Position numbers and translations under genes: made by a program. The notes beneath the pieces are model-generated. The model was not told the origin of the DNA, did not search any database, and was given only the letters and a program-made list of their open reading frames with translations. A stretch of 64,000 bases of DNA from Paragonimus heterotremus (taxonomy: Eukaryota > Platyhelminthes > Trematoda > Plagiorchiida > Troglotrematidae): positions 22,818-86,817 of the forward strand of contig LUCH01001607.1 of the NCBI GenBank assembly GCA_013368495.1, in the 5' to 3' direction. How positions within the stretch are numbered: the first letter of the stretch is position 1; each line of letters opens with the position of its first letter. Shown piece by piece: positions 42,401 to 57,400 of the stretch.

Positions 42401-45400
42401 CAACCTAGTTCAGATCAAATCCTAACACAAGTTCTCCTACTCAAATCCACTGGTGTGTAGAATCACGAACTCGACCACTTTGCACGCATTTCTCACTGAC
42501 ATTTCGACCAGGCTGAAGTGTCACGACATTTCCCAGAATATATCAACGACTTGATAAACTGATTTTATTCTGGCTACTTCTGCTTTCGATGTTTATCATA
42601 CAGTTCTACGACTATTCGTATACCTAAGTTTGTGATGACTAAGGTTACTGTTAAATGCTTAAAATGGAAAGTTTAAATCAAGTGATTTCCAAAATGAACA
42701 TCAGCAGAAGACTCACTTTGATGCGTCGCATTGGATCCTTGGGTAATGGTTCATTCGGTTCAATCGGCCGTTGTAGTATGGTGAAATCATACAGAATCTA
42801 AAGATGAGTTTTTTAAAAAGAGCTCAGCCGACCGACATGCTCGAAGTATTGTGTGGTTTGTTTAAAAGAAGTTGATCTAGTTTTGACCAACTTACGTAAA
42901 AATGGAGAATTGCACAACATGATAATTTTTGATTAAGTACACGATTTAGTTGATTTAGGCTTCAAGTGAAAAATGGTCAGGGTAGCTTTCAGGACCTGCC
43001 TGGCGTGAATTAGACATGCAGTTACAGTTTCTCAAGTGGCAGAGATCAGACGTGAGCAGCACAGTACTCCCTTTCTTGATTTACCTGGTAGACCTTTGCT
43101 GAATAAAGATGACTCTTCAGTTCAAGTACATTTATACTGGCCTACACATTCCTCACTACTTTTTCTAACTGGACACAATAGCTCTACTGCGCAGCGAAAT
43201 GAACAGCATAATCGGTGGAACTTTCCTTTAAAACGGTCAATTTTATCTTTCTTACAGTTTTTATCGAGATGGCTCACTGACGACCGTACTGTGTTGTTGA
43301 TGTAGTAGACCAAATAAACAGGTAGTTTTGGACGGACACCCCTGCTAGTAATGGCTACTGTTCTCGTAGCCCAAACCCTTGATGGTGTAATCAAATAAGT
43401 TCACCTCACTCCTAATTACCAATGTATATATGATCTGAAGCAGCCTCACGCAGAAAGATCATTAGTGAATCTCCTATCCTAGAATCTTAATCGGCATATT
43501 TTTCATTAGATTTCCGTATTCAACAATCTGCCTTTCATACCTATGTCGACCATCAAGTTTTTAAGATTTGTTAGTTGGAACGTCGAACTCACTTGAATTT
43601 TTTTGAAGTAGTCCGACCAGTACAGGTTAGACGCAGCGTCAATTGAAAAATATTGACTGAATGAATGACACTTATTTACTAAAGATCCTATGGGTGACGC
43701 AGATACTAACAAACTATAATAAAAAGTGTGTAACGGATCGAACTGTGAGAAATCTTGACCTTGGCTGAGTTCCAGCAAGCTATAAGAATCGCAAGTCTCC
43801 AAAAGGTGTGTAACGGATTTGTTGATATCTAAAGCTGAGACAGAAGCTGAAGAGCTTCACATTTCCACTTAGTGATCAGCCACTCCAATGTGTCATGGGA
43901 TTTACCAAGTCATCCAGGAAATAGATCTTTCTGGCAGGTTTGCTCAAGTAATTACAAATCAAAACCACCAACACTGTTGCTGAGCACTGAAACGATACAT
44001 CCATTAAACACCCTGGGAAAGCGGATGTTCAACCGTTGCACGGACATAAAAGTGTAGGAACACTCAGCAAGGCCGATGAGTTCTATATGCACTACCAATC
44101 TGCAGGGACCGAAAGCCACATACAGCTGTTTTCACTTTTTGATAAACTGTATGTCTGCAACCACCAAAGAATCTGTAGAAAGCAACATAGATAGCTCGCG
44201 AATGAGTCGTTATCTCCCAGGAGTACGTGATGTTCTGTGTTAAATGGAGAATGTGATGTCTTTCATGTATAGGGCAGTATTCAGTTCATTCATCAGACAA
44301 AAAGACAGTCATCAGTAAACGGTGCACAGTCATTACAATTAAGCGTTTTAGAAATGGATAATCACATAGAAAAAGCAACCTTGGACCCTTTAAGTGTACA
44401 AAAATGACTTGACGTAGTTCAACCTCACAAACGATTTTACTGACCTCATGATCCATAGTATTTTCCGATCCCAGTACTTTGATACATCGATCTAAGACAA
44501 GCTGAAAATAAGGGAGTGTAAGTTTATCTTATAAGCGGCTTGTACTCTGGACTGGAAACAAGTGACATAAATGTCACAATTCTGAGCTAACCTGTATAAC
44601 ATAAATGAATCAGCCTGCAACGTAGTGCAACATTTATTTAAGTGATTTATCGTGATGTTCAACCTCAGAAGTATGCTTTGCAACCAGGTTTGTCTTGTCA
44701 AGTCTCGACAAGGTAAAAATCGTTATCAGCGTTTAACCGGCCGACGTCCGTTATTTGTCATAGACCATCAGACGGCTTGTGATAGAGTTATCAGGAGTAG
44801 AATACCAGTAATTATGCAAACCGTTTCATACGATTAACTTTAAGCGGTTGGTTTATAGGAGATAAGAAGCGATGGTTTACAACACGGAGGTTGTTTTTAT
44901 CCATTGAGATCAAACAGTAGTAAAAACTGTCTTCAGTTGACGCACTTATTTTTCGTACGCTGAAGTAGATCCATCATTTCATCAGTGAAAACCAGGGAAG
45001 TGGTAGACTGTTGTTTCAATCTTATCCTGTCAAATAAAGATCGTATACTTGTGAAAATCGAACCTATCACCTGCAGGTACTTTCTCGTTTGTAGGCCAGC
45101 TATCGCAGATAAAACACTTAAGGCTCAAAAAGAGGTATAGCGGCTGGAAAAAGTAACTCACAAAACTTTCTGTAAACATAACCAATACTATCTTCTAGGT
45201 TACTGGATAATCGTCTATATCTCAGTTCCAACATTTGCCCATAAATCATGAGTTAGACTAACTCAACTGAATCCATCCGGTTCTGAAAACCTACTAAGCA
45301 ACTTATTAATGGTCGTACGGATCAACAGGTTGTGGTAGCCGTAAGTAATGGATTGGGTCGCTTTGAATGTAAGCATCCTAAACCACTTACATCATACGAC

Positions 45401-48400
45401 TTTTTTAAACCTTATGGTTGTATTTCAAATTGAACATCACTCACAATTGATCCCAGCTGTTGCATTCCCATAGATTTTCCAGTCGGCCCCTTTCGACTGT
45501 AGTTAATAGGAGACCGGTAATCTGAGGTAGAAAATGTCGTTTTGTTTTCAACTGCCCTTCGAGGTTTCACACATCACGCTGTAATTGACGTTTTTATTTA
45601 ATTAAGGCAAACTGAACATCACTTACAAGTGGTTGCAATCTTTACAATTCTACAGACTTTCAAACCAATCTCTTCCGAACAGAATCACCATACTGAGGTC
45701 TCAGTGTTGTTAAAGTTTACCATTTTCTTATCACATTCGGTTAGTTAAGGACTATCTAGTGGTGACTGTTCGGATTCTTATTATGGACTAGAATACAACC
45801 GTATGATTCCCTTACATATTGTCGGACAGTTTGAGAAATTACAAAGAATGTGAATTCTTGTGAATAGAGATCCTGACACTGTCATCTTGAATGGAGGCAA
45901 TGAAATTATTTTTAAGATATTGATGTTTAAACAGTACTATTTGAATTCTAGTTTAGAATAGTTTGGGTTAATTTTAACCAAAAACCTCTTAAACCTGATA
46001 AGATAATACGAAAGATTTCATATGTGATATCTCACTCCAGAATCTGCAAATAGAAAGCTATTCACAGGAATCACTTTATAGGTTATTTAAGGAAATGTAA
46101 AGTCAGACTTTTGTTTGAAAACCTCGTACATTTTTACTCTACTAAAATAAGCGGAATTAATCAATTGGCTAATATTGTCAGACTAAGAAAAGAGAGTAGT
46201 TGTCCCATGAATAAAACTTAAGCATAAAAGCTTGAAATCTGTCATACCTAGAGTGGCTAACGAATAAAAACTCAAGTTTAACTGCAGTCCTTAACGTTTC
46301 CCAAATATAGGAGAGATCCAACTGAGAGAAATCTGGACTTCAGTTGAATACAAACCAGCAACGGAAGCGGCATGTCCAGACATTGCAAGTGCTATACTTG
46401 ATAAGCGACGAAAGTGCACCAGAAGCTCAGAAATTTGACATTCAGACTTAGTCACTCACCTAACTCATCATATCACATTAAATCCTTCAAATGATCCAAG
46501 CAGTCATTCTCTTTAATCAAATTGTGGATCCCGTATGACTTTTCGAAAACTGGTCTCTTCCAGTTTATCAAGTCCGTCACATTATTTATCCGATTTTCGA
46601 ATAGCAATGTTAGAAATATGTGAACAATATATGCAAGCCTATCATCTGATTCTTCATAGAATGTCTTACCATGCACATCGAAGGCATATCCTTTATAAGT
46701 CCATCGACGGGGCATTGTGATGTATTGTCAAGCAACTTGTGAATATCTTGCCATCTGGAAGAATAAATGTATTGAAACAACCTTAACAAGAGTGACGCGC
46801 TGACTGACTGGTATAATAACAGTTTCAATCATCCTCATGCACGATTGGCCGTAGCAGTTGCTTCTAGCACTGATAAATCCCATAAGGTATGTTGGCGGGA
46901 AAAATATCTGGTTGATCAATCAAACGATTGATTTAAATTGTAGTTTACCCAACTGAAGACCGGACAATGTAGTTAAGTGGACCTATAAATTGGTTCAGAA
47001 CCACATCATAATCGTTTTGGGTGCTCATGAATTGATCGAATGTATATCAGCACTGTAATGGTTGGACCACCTTTCAATAAGCTGCTAACCCTAACAGATC
47101 GTACATATTACCCGCTATCTTACAGACAGGGGATAAAGACTGTTTAATAGTTGATCCAATCATGCATCAATATAAAACTGGCGGATACTGTTTAACTCAG
47201 AGCTTGGGAGTTTAGAATGGATATCACATCGTGAAAAATAAACTTTCAAGAAAGAAACGGGGTGTTGAGGATACTTGATGTAACGTTGCTGTGTAGATTA
47301 AACAGAAGCAATCGACACCATCTGGAGCATGAATAACACAACTGAGAGGTACAATACAGTATTTCAACACCTATACTTTAAGTTGAGGAGTTATTAAATT
47401 CTTTTATCAAACTTTTGACATAACCCACTGGGTATATTTGAGCATACTCAGAGTTTAGGTATTTTTAAGTTATAACGAGAATAAAGACAATGCCAACCTA
47501 CCATAACTCAAAACAAAGCATCACTCAATGCAGTCAGAAAGATAATTCGGGATGTGTGAGAAACACCCAAGAGAATCCTGGAGACAGTTTATTTCAGTTA
47601 AAAATCAGCAGCATGATGTAGTGAAGGTTTAAGTATTTGCGGTTGTAGGCGTGTATCCCAGAACCATTTGGTTCTTGACTGAGACTGGATGGAATAACTC
47701 GTCTGTGCTCGAATGTAACATTGCTTCTCATCACTATGTATTCCTATAGGATATGTTTTAAAGTATCCTACCGGCGGAAATCGACGAAACTCTGCGTAAG
47801 TACGTTGTTCATCTGGACTAGTGGAAATGAAATCAATTCCTTCATTTTAAGGAAAATATTGAGTGGTGCACCAATATGATCTTAGTCAATTTTCACCAAG
47901 TGTTCCGCGAGCAAACGTTATTATTCGACCACCGATAGACTTCAGGCATAACATAAGCATTGGTATTCACATGGAAAAATGTCATCAAGAATGCCGACCG
48001 CCACTCTTTATGTGCAATAACTTTGTGAGACAAGACCTATTCACAGTTACTTTTTTTGAGTTCTATTACTAGATAAGTTGAACACCATCCTGGGAACTCG
48101 ATACATTCAGATCTAGTTAGCACAAGTAACCAGTCATGTAGGATTCCAGTTTAGTAGTTCGGAAAACACCACCTCTTCAGCTAATCCACTAGGCGACTTA
48201 GCAGATTCCAAAAGTAGTCGTTGAAATAACTGTTCAAATGGATCTAAAGATAAAACCTTCAGAATTTCTTCGAGAGTTGATGGTTAGCCTAGTAAACCAC
48301 ATGGAGGACAGATGAACATCATTTGTGTCATTGGTTCTAAGTCACCCAAATTAAAGTTTAACTTACCCTTGGACATTTCAAGGTTTTATTGAACCTACCA

Positions 48401-51400
48401 ATCCGTTTATCCTTTGCTTCTATGACTGATGGCTTAAAGTTTTAAAAATTACTGGTGCCTTCAGGTTCATTTGCCTGAACTTTCTTACTCAGTGAATTGA
48501 AACAGCTAATAAATCATTAGGCTGTCATTTCATAAAAACGAAAATCAGTAAAAATGTATTTAGAAAATAATTTTTAACTGGTGTTCCTTCAGTAGAGAAA
48601 AACAAGTGAACTTGAAACTTACGCTATCGTAGATTGTTCATGAGCTTCTCGTTTGTGAGCTAAACATCGTCTACTAACTGCCGATGAACTGGACATATCG
48701 ACAAAAAGTATGCCGACGGCTTTGTCTCAGCTCGAATTTATCAGTAACGCTACACACATCACAGAGCCGATCAGGACAACATACAGTTGTTCTTATTTAG
48801 CATCAGCCGATCGTTGAGACGTTTTAAAAAAAGCGGTACAAGTTGTGAATCCTAAAATACCAAACACCCTGTAAGCCACAGATAGCAGCTATCGTATGAT
48901 TGACTGGGGTCAAAAATTTGTAGTTGTGACGCAGTAAGTTCGTAATTAGTTAGTCTGGCGTATTTCGTAAAGTGCAACACAGTTGTCAATTACTGTTAAT
49001 GCATAAACTTATAGTGCCACTAATTAAACATACTTGTATACTCATTACAATGTCTAGAAATGAAATCGGCGAATCTTTTATGGTAAAGACAATGTTCATC
49101 AAGTATACGGCTGAGGGTTTGAATGGCAATTGCCATACTTGTGTACGTAGATGTGGACAACTTGAAAGTGTCCAGTACACTTACTACTGTACTACGTGGC
49201 ATGAACTATCTTACGGTTTAGAAGAGGAGAGTCTTTGGTGATTGACAGAAACCAGGGCAGTGTCAAAAGCAAGTCAACGAAGACTGTTTCCGAGAACCAG
49301 TTCACACACGATCATTCTTATAAAGTTATCTATATTCTTAATGTTCACAGCATAAGGATTATTTAAATAACTAATCGCCTTAGAACTTGTTCGGTCTTCT
49401 ATGCTTATCTTATGCGTGAATGGGAGAAAACGTTTGTGCATCAATTACTCGAACCATTTGCTATCTCAGTCAAACGATTAAGATATGTTAATAGCAGATG
49501 GCATAAGATTTTCATACCTTAGGTGAGTAATGATAACCTTCATCGCTTCGTGATTTCTGCGTTGTAATGCGTAGGTCACAAAATACAAACCGCCTTTGTC
49601 TGGCACAATAGCCGCTTTCGAGGTCAGCAGATGATCCAACACTTGAGCTCTGTTCTCTCTGGCTGCATAATGTAAAGCAGTCATCTGAAAATTAAAATTT
49701 TCGACATAATGTACGTAAGATTAAATAGTTGGAAAAGTTTGTAATTGTTCACAAAACGGTATACACTTTCATATTTACATTGAAGATGACGATTTAAATT
49801 TGGAGGAAACCCTAGATGAAATGTCCGCATTCAGACAGACATAACAGCTAGGTCATTTTAAAACATAAGACCGGAGTTTTAGCCTCCTCAAATCTCATCA
49901 AGAAGGAATAGCCTCTCCATGCATGAAAGTTGAACTCCAGTCCGTGATCCTATGAAACGAACTTGTTGGCTGGAAAACTACTATGAATGAACATTTAAGT
50001 AAAATTACTTGACCTTGCCCGATCAGATGTCCCTGACATTGTGGTCGGTATGGTGGCACCTAGAGAGCCTGAGCCATAATTCCTCTACAGGTCATGCCAA
50101 AAATATGCATTTCTAATAAAAGCAAAACTGGAGTCCAGTACTTCATTTCCACGGGGCCGAACTGAGCAGTCTATACAAATGCAAACACTCTTATAAACAA
50201 TCAGCTGTTCTACGTGTACAGTTTGAATGAATTTTTGAGTTTTATAAAGTTTCAGTTAGCTAACTGAGACGTAGCTTTAGTGAACAGATCTGAAATAATA
50301 ATTAACAAACAACTGAATGTTGGTGACGTAATAAGTAGTTTGGAAATTCGATCAAACTAAATAAAACATGGCGGTTATACTGCAAACGTTGTTCACAACT
50401 TTCCAAGGTAATTCTTTTTACGCCACTTTCTTCACATCTCATTTCTCCGGTCACACGACGGTGTTATATGCATATTTTATCGCTTATCGCGTTGTTTAAA
50501 AGTCAACACTCAAGTATGTAGAGTTACTCTTTCGAAATGTGTCACTGTGGTTTATCAGCCGACATTATAGGCACATGTAGACGTCCAGTGAAACTGTGAC
50601 CCCCATCTCGACTCATCTAATCGATTACAAGACACATGTGTGATATGGTACCATTTTCTAGAGACCGATGACTTTAATTCAGACGGTGGAGAATACAAAG
50701 CATACAAATATGTGTGATGGGTTATACATTATTACATAGTATATAAAATTGAAAAGAAATGTCTATGTGCATGTTCGCTACTACTGAGTGACGACAGGAC
50801 TGCAGCGAGCTCTGATAAAAACCAGGACCCATTAGACTACCTACAATGAGGTGTCGTTTATTTAATCAAACTTCATAGGAATACTTGATTACACGAGATG
50901 TTCGGCACTGATAAGAAGTTTTAGTACAAACATTTTTAATGTTTTTATTTTGCGTACGTGTCGTACAGCTATGCATCGTATGAAACACAAATTAAATTAT
51001 ATTCACATAGACATTAGTGACAACTACCAACGGTTCAGTGAATATCCTATCTTCCACGGTTATCGGTTGCCACAAGCACCGCGTACACCATAAGTATGAA
51101 AATACTATTAGCAGTCAAGAAAGAATGTTTGTGAATATGCATCTTAACTAAAATATGTGAAGCAAATGTTCAACAAACGGTGACCGGCTATGGAACTGTT
51201 TAATAAGCGTCTTCATGAAAAGAAAATGGAAATGTACTCCGTGAAAATTGACTTGATTCAACAGCGATGGATTGGTTTGTAAAAGTATGCGGCAGGTTTT
51301 GATGCATCCACCGATAGCAACGTAGTGCAGAGGAGTATTTCCGAGATGACACCTGAAAAACAATATTCATTGCATAAGCAGTTAAGTATTGACCGTGATC

Positions 51401-54400
51401 ATGCGTATTCGGCTTGATACACGTTTTACAAGTTGAATAAAGACAATGAAAAACGATATATGGGAATTCATACTTATCAGTTTTAGCGAGACGAGATATA
51501 ATTCATAATGGTCGTAATTTAGTCTGTTAAATTTGAAATGGTTGTGCCTCACTAGTCTCAAGGAGTTCTGTTATGACCCGCTGGTCAAACGATAATCAGA
51601 ATGTCTAGCACACGACAATACAAATCACGGAACGTAGCACTGAGCTTAGCAATACCCGGAAACCCCAGAACAACACAGAAGACCGTGACGTTTAACAGAG
51701 ATTTTATTTGCTCTCAAACCAAAGGTAACAATGCAGACGAGCGTCTGCATATATACAGCCTTTTGATGGCCTTGAAGAATTCCACTTGAATTGATGCATT
51801 AAAAGTGGGATGGGCCAATCACAGGCGCCGAGGAAACGTGCGCCAAAATTGAGTTTTGGCACGTTGTGGCGCGAAAAAGTAAGATTCAAAATCTCGATTT
51901 ATTTTTCGATAATATCTCGAAAAATAAATCATTTTTGGGGAAAATAGACTTTTCACAACAAGCTCTCAGTTCATTTGCTATGAAGTTCACAGGCCAACTA
52001 CGTAGTAGTGTGTTCGTTCCATCTGAAAATGTGTGATATAAATACTGTCCAAATATGATACGTTTGTAGTTTTGTGTCCCAGGCAACAACGGTAGGAGAC
52101 TCTTTTGTGCGCTGACTTAGAAAGTTGTGTTGGTTTTCACATGAAGAAATCACTTCACTCAAATCAACTACCATATCGTCACTAGTAGCCTGTTGGCCGA
52201 CCTGTACTCCACTATTTTGTAATTTACTCAAGTGATAATTCACAACCCCAGTCCATTAAATTTGGTTCCTTTTGAACACTGAGGTCAATTGTGTCTTAGA
52301 AATAGGGCGAGATGGTGACGCTTGAAACAGTTTAAGCGTTTTTAAAGCAGTTATATCTAGAGAAAAATACCGTGTATTTTTCAGTAAGTCAGCCAAGAGG
52401 CCCTGACAAATTCTGAAGCACAACTTGTTTTCCTGGAAACCAAGATGACGACTAACCGTGTATCTAATTTAAGTAAAACAACAGGTCGTCCAATAACGTT
52501 AAGTTTTATTATTGAGAGGAGCTTGCTGTGATTACTGAAATAAATCTTGATTAAAAGATCACTACGTTCTTTAACTAGGCTGACGTACCTGCAAGAGTAG
52601 CAGCTAGTTCCAAATAGCCAAGTAGCCATTTCTAACCACTTCATTGAATGAGGAAATTTATTTTGATCTGCACGTTCCGTTTTCCTTCCAAACTTTCCCA
52701 ATCTCTTTCTATTTCTTCAGTGCAACAAAAATGTGGTAGTATTTACCCGCACAACATTGGTGGACAGTTCACACACAATAATAAACTGAGCAGTTGTCAC
52801 TTCCAAGTTAATGTTTTGAAAAATCATTTCGGTTGGTTTCATTTGTGCAAACATTTTTATCCCTGTGGTTGCTACGACTGCTCAGTATTCATCCCTTTGG
52901 TGGATAAACGTTCTGTTGACATGACCTGACGTAACACAAATTACACTCATTACTAAATTAATAGAAATAACGAAAGTTCCGATCTTTAGCGTGTAACTTT
53001 TCAGGGTTGTATAACACCGATATTCTCCCTTTCAATACTGCTGGAACAGATGCACACAACCAAGACAACATCACACTTAGCTCAACAATCTGATCGGTGA
53101 AGCGCAGAATGTTCACATTCCGGTTGAACGTTTGCATAGTGCATTCGCTTACTAACAAAATCATTTGAATAACCGCCTATCATAGTTTATTATGACAGGC
53201 TTTGTGCTGTCATTGACCTAGACGTCTTGGTTTGCTCAAAAACTCTGATAATCCCAATCATCTAGAGTTCTGCCGAGTAAAATGTACAGTAGAAAAAGTT
53301 TAGAACTTACTTCCGGAAAACGCATCCTTTCTCTAAAAACAATTTAACCACGTTCACATGCCCCTGTTCCACGGCCACGTGCAACGGCAAACGTCCGAGT
53401 GCATCGGGCGAGTTCATAGCGCGCATTCCGTGTCCCGTGTCCAACAGCCGTTCACATGTATGCAAACGTCCGAAATAGGCGGCCGTGTGTAGTGGAGTAT
53501 TCCGCTCGTTATCACGTTCAAGTGCCGATGCGCCCTGAAGCAAAAAGGCCTGGGTCGCACCCAGATTACCCATCTGGGTTGAGTAGTGAAGCGGTGTGGA
53601 ACCGTAATTGTCCTTCTCATTAACCAATCGTTTGAACAGTTCGTTCTGTAGTAAGAGGCCAATGAGTAAGAAACAAGCGTCACGTGATTAAACATGTGGA
53701 CTCATTTTCATTGAATGTCACTGAAAGCACAATGAAGAAAAAACGGTAAAATTTGCGAGTTTTATGGTTAAACTCACATTGTTCATTTCCGGTAGAACTG
53801 TGCGTACCCCAGGACCTCGAAACAACATGAGCAAGTGAACAAGATTCCGGTTGGTCAAATCATGAGCGTTTGGGTTAGCACCCAAACGAAGCAGTTGTAC
53901 GCAAGCTTGAAATGCACCCTTCATCGCGGCCAACAAAAGTGGTGTCCATCCGTTACGATCCGTCATTTCCAAAGGCGAACCCTAAGATTTCCAGAAATAG
54001 TCTATAAACTCATGATTTAGGGAATATTCGTGAAAATCCAGGAAAAGTACAATACCTTTCACCTGCCAAACTGATGTCCGTATAAAAAATAGGTTCTTCG
54101 GGGGATTTATAAAGCTTACCTGGTCATGTCTTCTGTCAAAATCTGACAGCCACAGTGGTTTATATTAATTTTGAAATAGTGCTGTTGATCAAACAAGATT
54201 CGTTTTATCATGATACATTTATGACCAACGAATAATGAATCGTACGGAAGCTAATGAGACAAATTAAGATAATACACTTAAAATAACTAGTTACAGTTCA
54301 TTCAATGATTGTTGAGCTAAAACTACGTTTCATCATGCCATTAACGGTCACTGTAGGTTCCATCATCGCTGTGTGTTACAAAACTCACATTACTCCGAAT

Positions 54401-57400
54401 TGGTTTTAAGGTCACCCCTCCTGGAAATATCTACTGTCTAGTCCGTATAGATAACTAATATCGACTCTTATAATGACTAATTCCTTTCAGAAGTTGGAAC
54501 AAAATTTGTTTTTCATCTAGTGGATATGACGTTTAAACGAAAACGACGAATCTGTATGAAAAACATTCTTGTGGAGGAACTAGACTTGATAATTTCTGTT
54601 CCACAAACGAATAGTCACCTCAAAAGATTCATAAAAAGACATGACAGACAGTAGCCACCATTCGAAGAGGAGATCACTGTAAAAAAAACAATGTGGATCT
54701 AAGTAATGCTGCCTTTTTAGCGATGATTGCATCCTGCGTCAAACAACATAATGGTTACGAAATTCGATCAATCGAACACTTATCACGGATGTACTCGATG
54801 TAACCGTTTAGGTTCAGAAGCTGATGGTGCCTTTTTCAAAGGACTTAAGCCTGTCGGTTTCACCTCAGGCTGTGCTTACGAAATTATATCTGCGGCGAAA
54901 TTTACGTAGGCAGAAGCGAAAGACGTTTCACCTCCAGAGTAGTGAACACTTGCCTAAATGGTTACAAAAGTCCGTGTTACCGAAGAACGGCAAGGTTAAT
55001 GTAACACATATACAGGCAATCTCCGTAGGCGTTAGGAACGTCCTGATCACTGGTCACGCTATTGAACTAGTTTATGCATTTAGAATCCCCTTTCCTCATT
55101 CAAATCCAACGTTTATGAGACTTGCTAAAGCAGTCGTAATCAATCGCCCTAAACCAGTTCCCTCTGTTCGGATGCAATCGTTCATGAACTTCATCATTTC
55201 TTGGACTTAATGAGCTATCCTGATCCATACGTTAATCATCCCTTTACCAACTGATTCCTATAAAAATCCGATTTAAGTTTTTGTAATGTTGGTACACACA
55301 AGTCAGGACGAAATGTTTACATCTGTCAGTTTCCATGTTCCACCTGTTTTTATTTAAGCTGTCGAATCTGTCCAGAGAAGCAAGAGATGAGGTTCAGTGT
55401 TTCATGTTCCTTAGAATATCTTCGAGTTTTACATTCCAAAATGGAATTTATTTTCCTAATCGCAATATGTATCCGCTTCACTGTGCTGACCATTTTCTGT
55501 TAATTATCTGCCCAATGGTGACCTTTTTGGACTACCTCATATCATTCGGTCTAGTGACTGAATCTGAACATTTTCTCCTCTTTCCAAAAGGTCACTGGAC
55601 TGCTTACCTTTAATTTTTCTGTTTTCGTGTATTATCGTCCACCACGTGGAGTAAGGTTAGTGTGAGTCTCGTAAAAGGATGGACAGAAATCAAGTAAACA
55701 CCTACAAAATGAGGCATTCTTATGTCCGACCAGTATGACACGGAATTGTGGTTTTAGACCGGCATTTTCTGTTGAACTTTTCCGTTTGTTTCAAGGTTGT
55801 TTCCTCCCCATCATATGACCTATTAGTGACTGTCAAATGATGCTCAGACCTATTATTCTAAAGAAAATTCATGAGCTGTGAACATGCAAGAAGAAAGGCT
55901 TCTTACAATGTGATCTGGTATCTTATTTTATGGTGCAAAAACCTCTCAGTACCTCGCTGACTACTCCGCACACGAAGGAAATGCGTTCAGAAGCCCCATT
56001 TCAAAATAACCATCTCAATATTATAGTATCAGCAGGTCGTCAACTGATTGATACTGGGATTATATAATAACCAGGATTGTAGACTTCGAATAGCCATAGA
56101 ATTCATACCGGAACTGAAAACTCTCACACACGCACCAAGAGGATCTCGTACTGGTTGCAATAAGCAGTTATTTTCGTGAGACAAGAAGCCAACATTTTTA
56201 GATGTATAACAGTATTAAGGAAATCACAGTCTATTATTGATTGACCATATTAGTATCTGTGAAGTCAGACTGTAAAGTGGTTGGTGCAATCCCGACCAAA
56301 GAACTTGGCAAATAACAGAACGTGTTGCATTGTGGTTTTTCGTCCATTTCTGAGGTGGTATATAACGCGATCTTTTGATTGGTCCCTTGTTGGATCTTCT
56401 ATTGTGCACGGGTTCAGATAAGCCGTAAATTGAATAGACATTCACCATGATTGTGTGAAGACAGTCTCAGACTTTGGAAAGAAACTTAATTTCCTTTTTT
56501 TCTGTTTTTGAAAAGTCAGCAAAGTAAACATGATACATTCATCCTTTTGTCTTATGGACCGTGCCTAAACATGAAAGCGCAGTCGCAAACAGAGAACACA
56601 CTGGTGTGTCTATTTTACAGCTACTGATTGAACTTGTTTACACAGATTAGATGGCATAGATAACCTTTACTCATGAATGAAACTGTCACTTTATACAAGT
56701 CATATATATGTGTAAAATACGGCAATGCGTTCACATGTTGTCCTCTTAGCGGGGAAGTACTGATTGAGTGCTAACTGTTCTGTTGGCAAGATAAGGTTAA
56801 AGTTGTTTGTCTCAGGTACTCGACTGACTACCAGATTACAAATGGGGACAAAAACGTCTTAACTTGTCAGATCAAAATTTATAGTTGCGACTTGCTTATG
56901 CAACCTCTATTCAGACGTCTGTGGGAAGTGAAACCAGGACATGAACAATCACAACTTTTGTCATGAAACCAATTAATGACAAGACATACAGTCATTGTCT
57001 TGTATTTCCATCAGTTGCCACAATTGTTCTTCTAACCCTTTAAACAACTGGTTGAAATTTCCCTACGTCTCACGTAGGAAAACATTAACATTCCACGATC
57101 ATTCAGTTAATGTCTGATACAATTTCAGGTGTGCCCAGTTAGGCGCAGACGGGTTTAATGCGTTAGCCTACTAAAATTCGCATTCCAGAGGTCATTTTAA
57201 AAACGCAGACTACTTTCTGCTGATGAGAACGTTAATAGTCTTCTTGGGATACAGGATCCTTCTACGCAGGCAGTGATCGGTAAAATTTGGAACCCGATTC
57301 TTCACTGTTAGCTTCCTGATTTGAGACTACGAGTCAACACTTGCGCTCAGCCACTTTCTCTCCATATGCACACCAAGTCTCCATCGCCTTGGACAACGAG

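Larger units (their letters stand above)
38758..42716 (-). other. TRPA1 intron 8
   Basis: A 4.0-kb intron, donor GTGAGT and acceptor TTTGACAG, that contains the larger fold-back PLE copy (39,904-41,611). Outside that element nothing is recognised. Confidence 0.8.
44502..46669 (-). other. TRPA1 intron 6
   Basis: A 2.2-kb intron, donor GTAAGA and acceptor TATTTTCAG. It holds two members of a short dispersed repeat at 45,425-45,500 and 45,608-45,665. Confidence 0.75.

Noticed and set aside
43598..43802. Open stretch with NLYWSDYFKKIQ and donor GTGAGT between E7 and E8
   Set aside because: It resembled the DYY linker, but the frame following the acceptor CATTCAG meets a stop in phase 0, and E7 and E8 already join in phase to give a continuous linker.
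46473..46715. 80-codon open stretch on the minus strand overlapping E6
   Set aside because: It is in a different frame from the conserved linker and is a shadow of E6 running into the intron.
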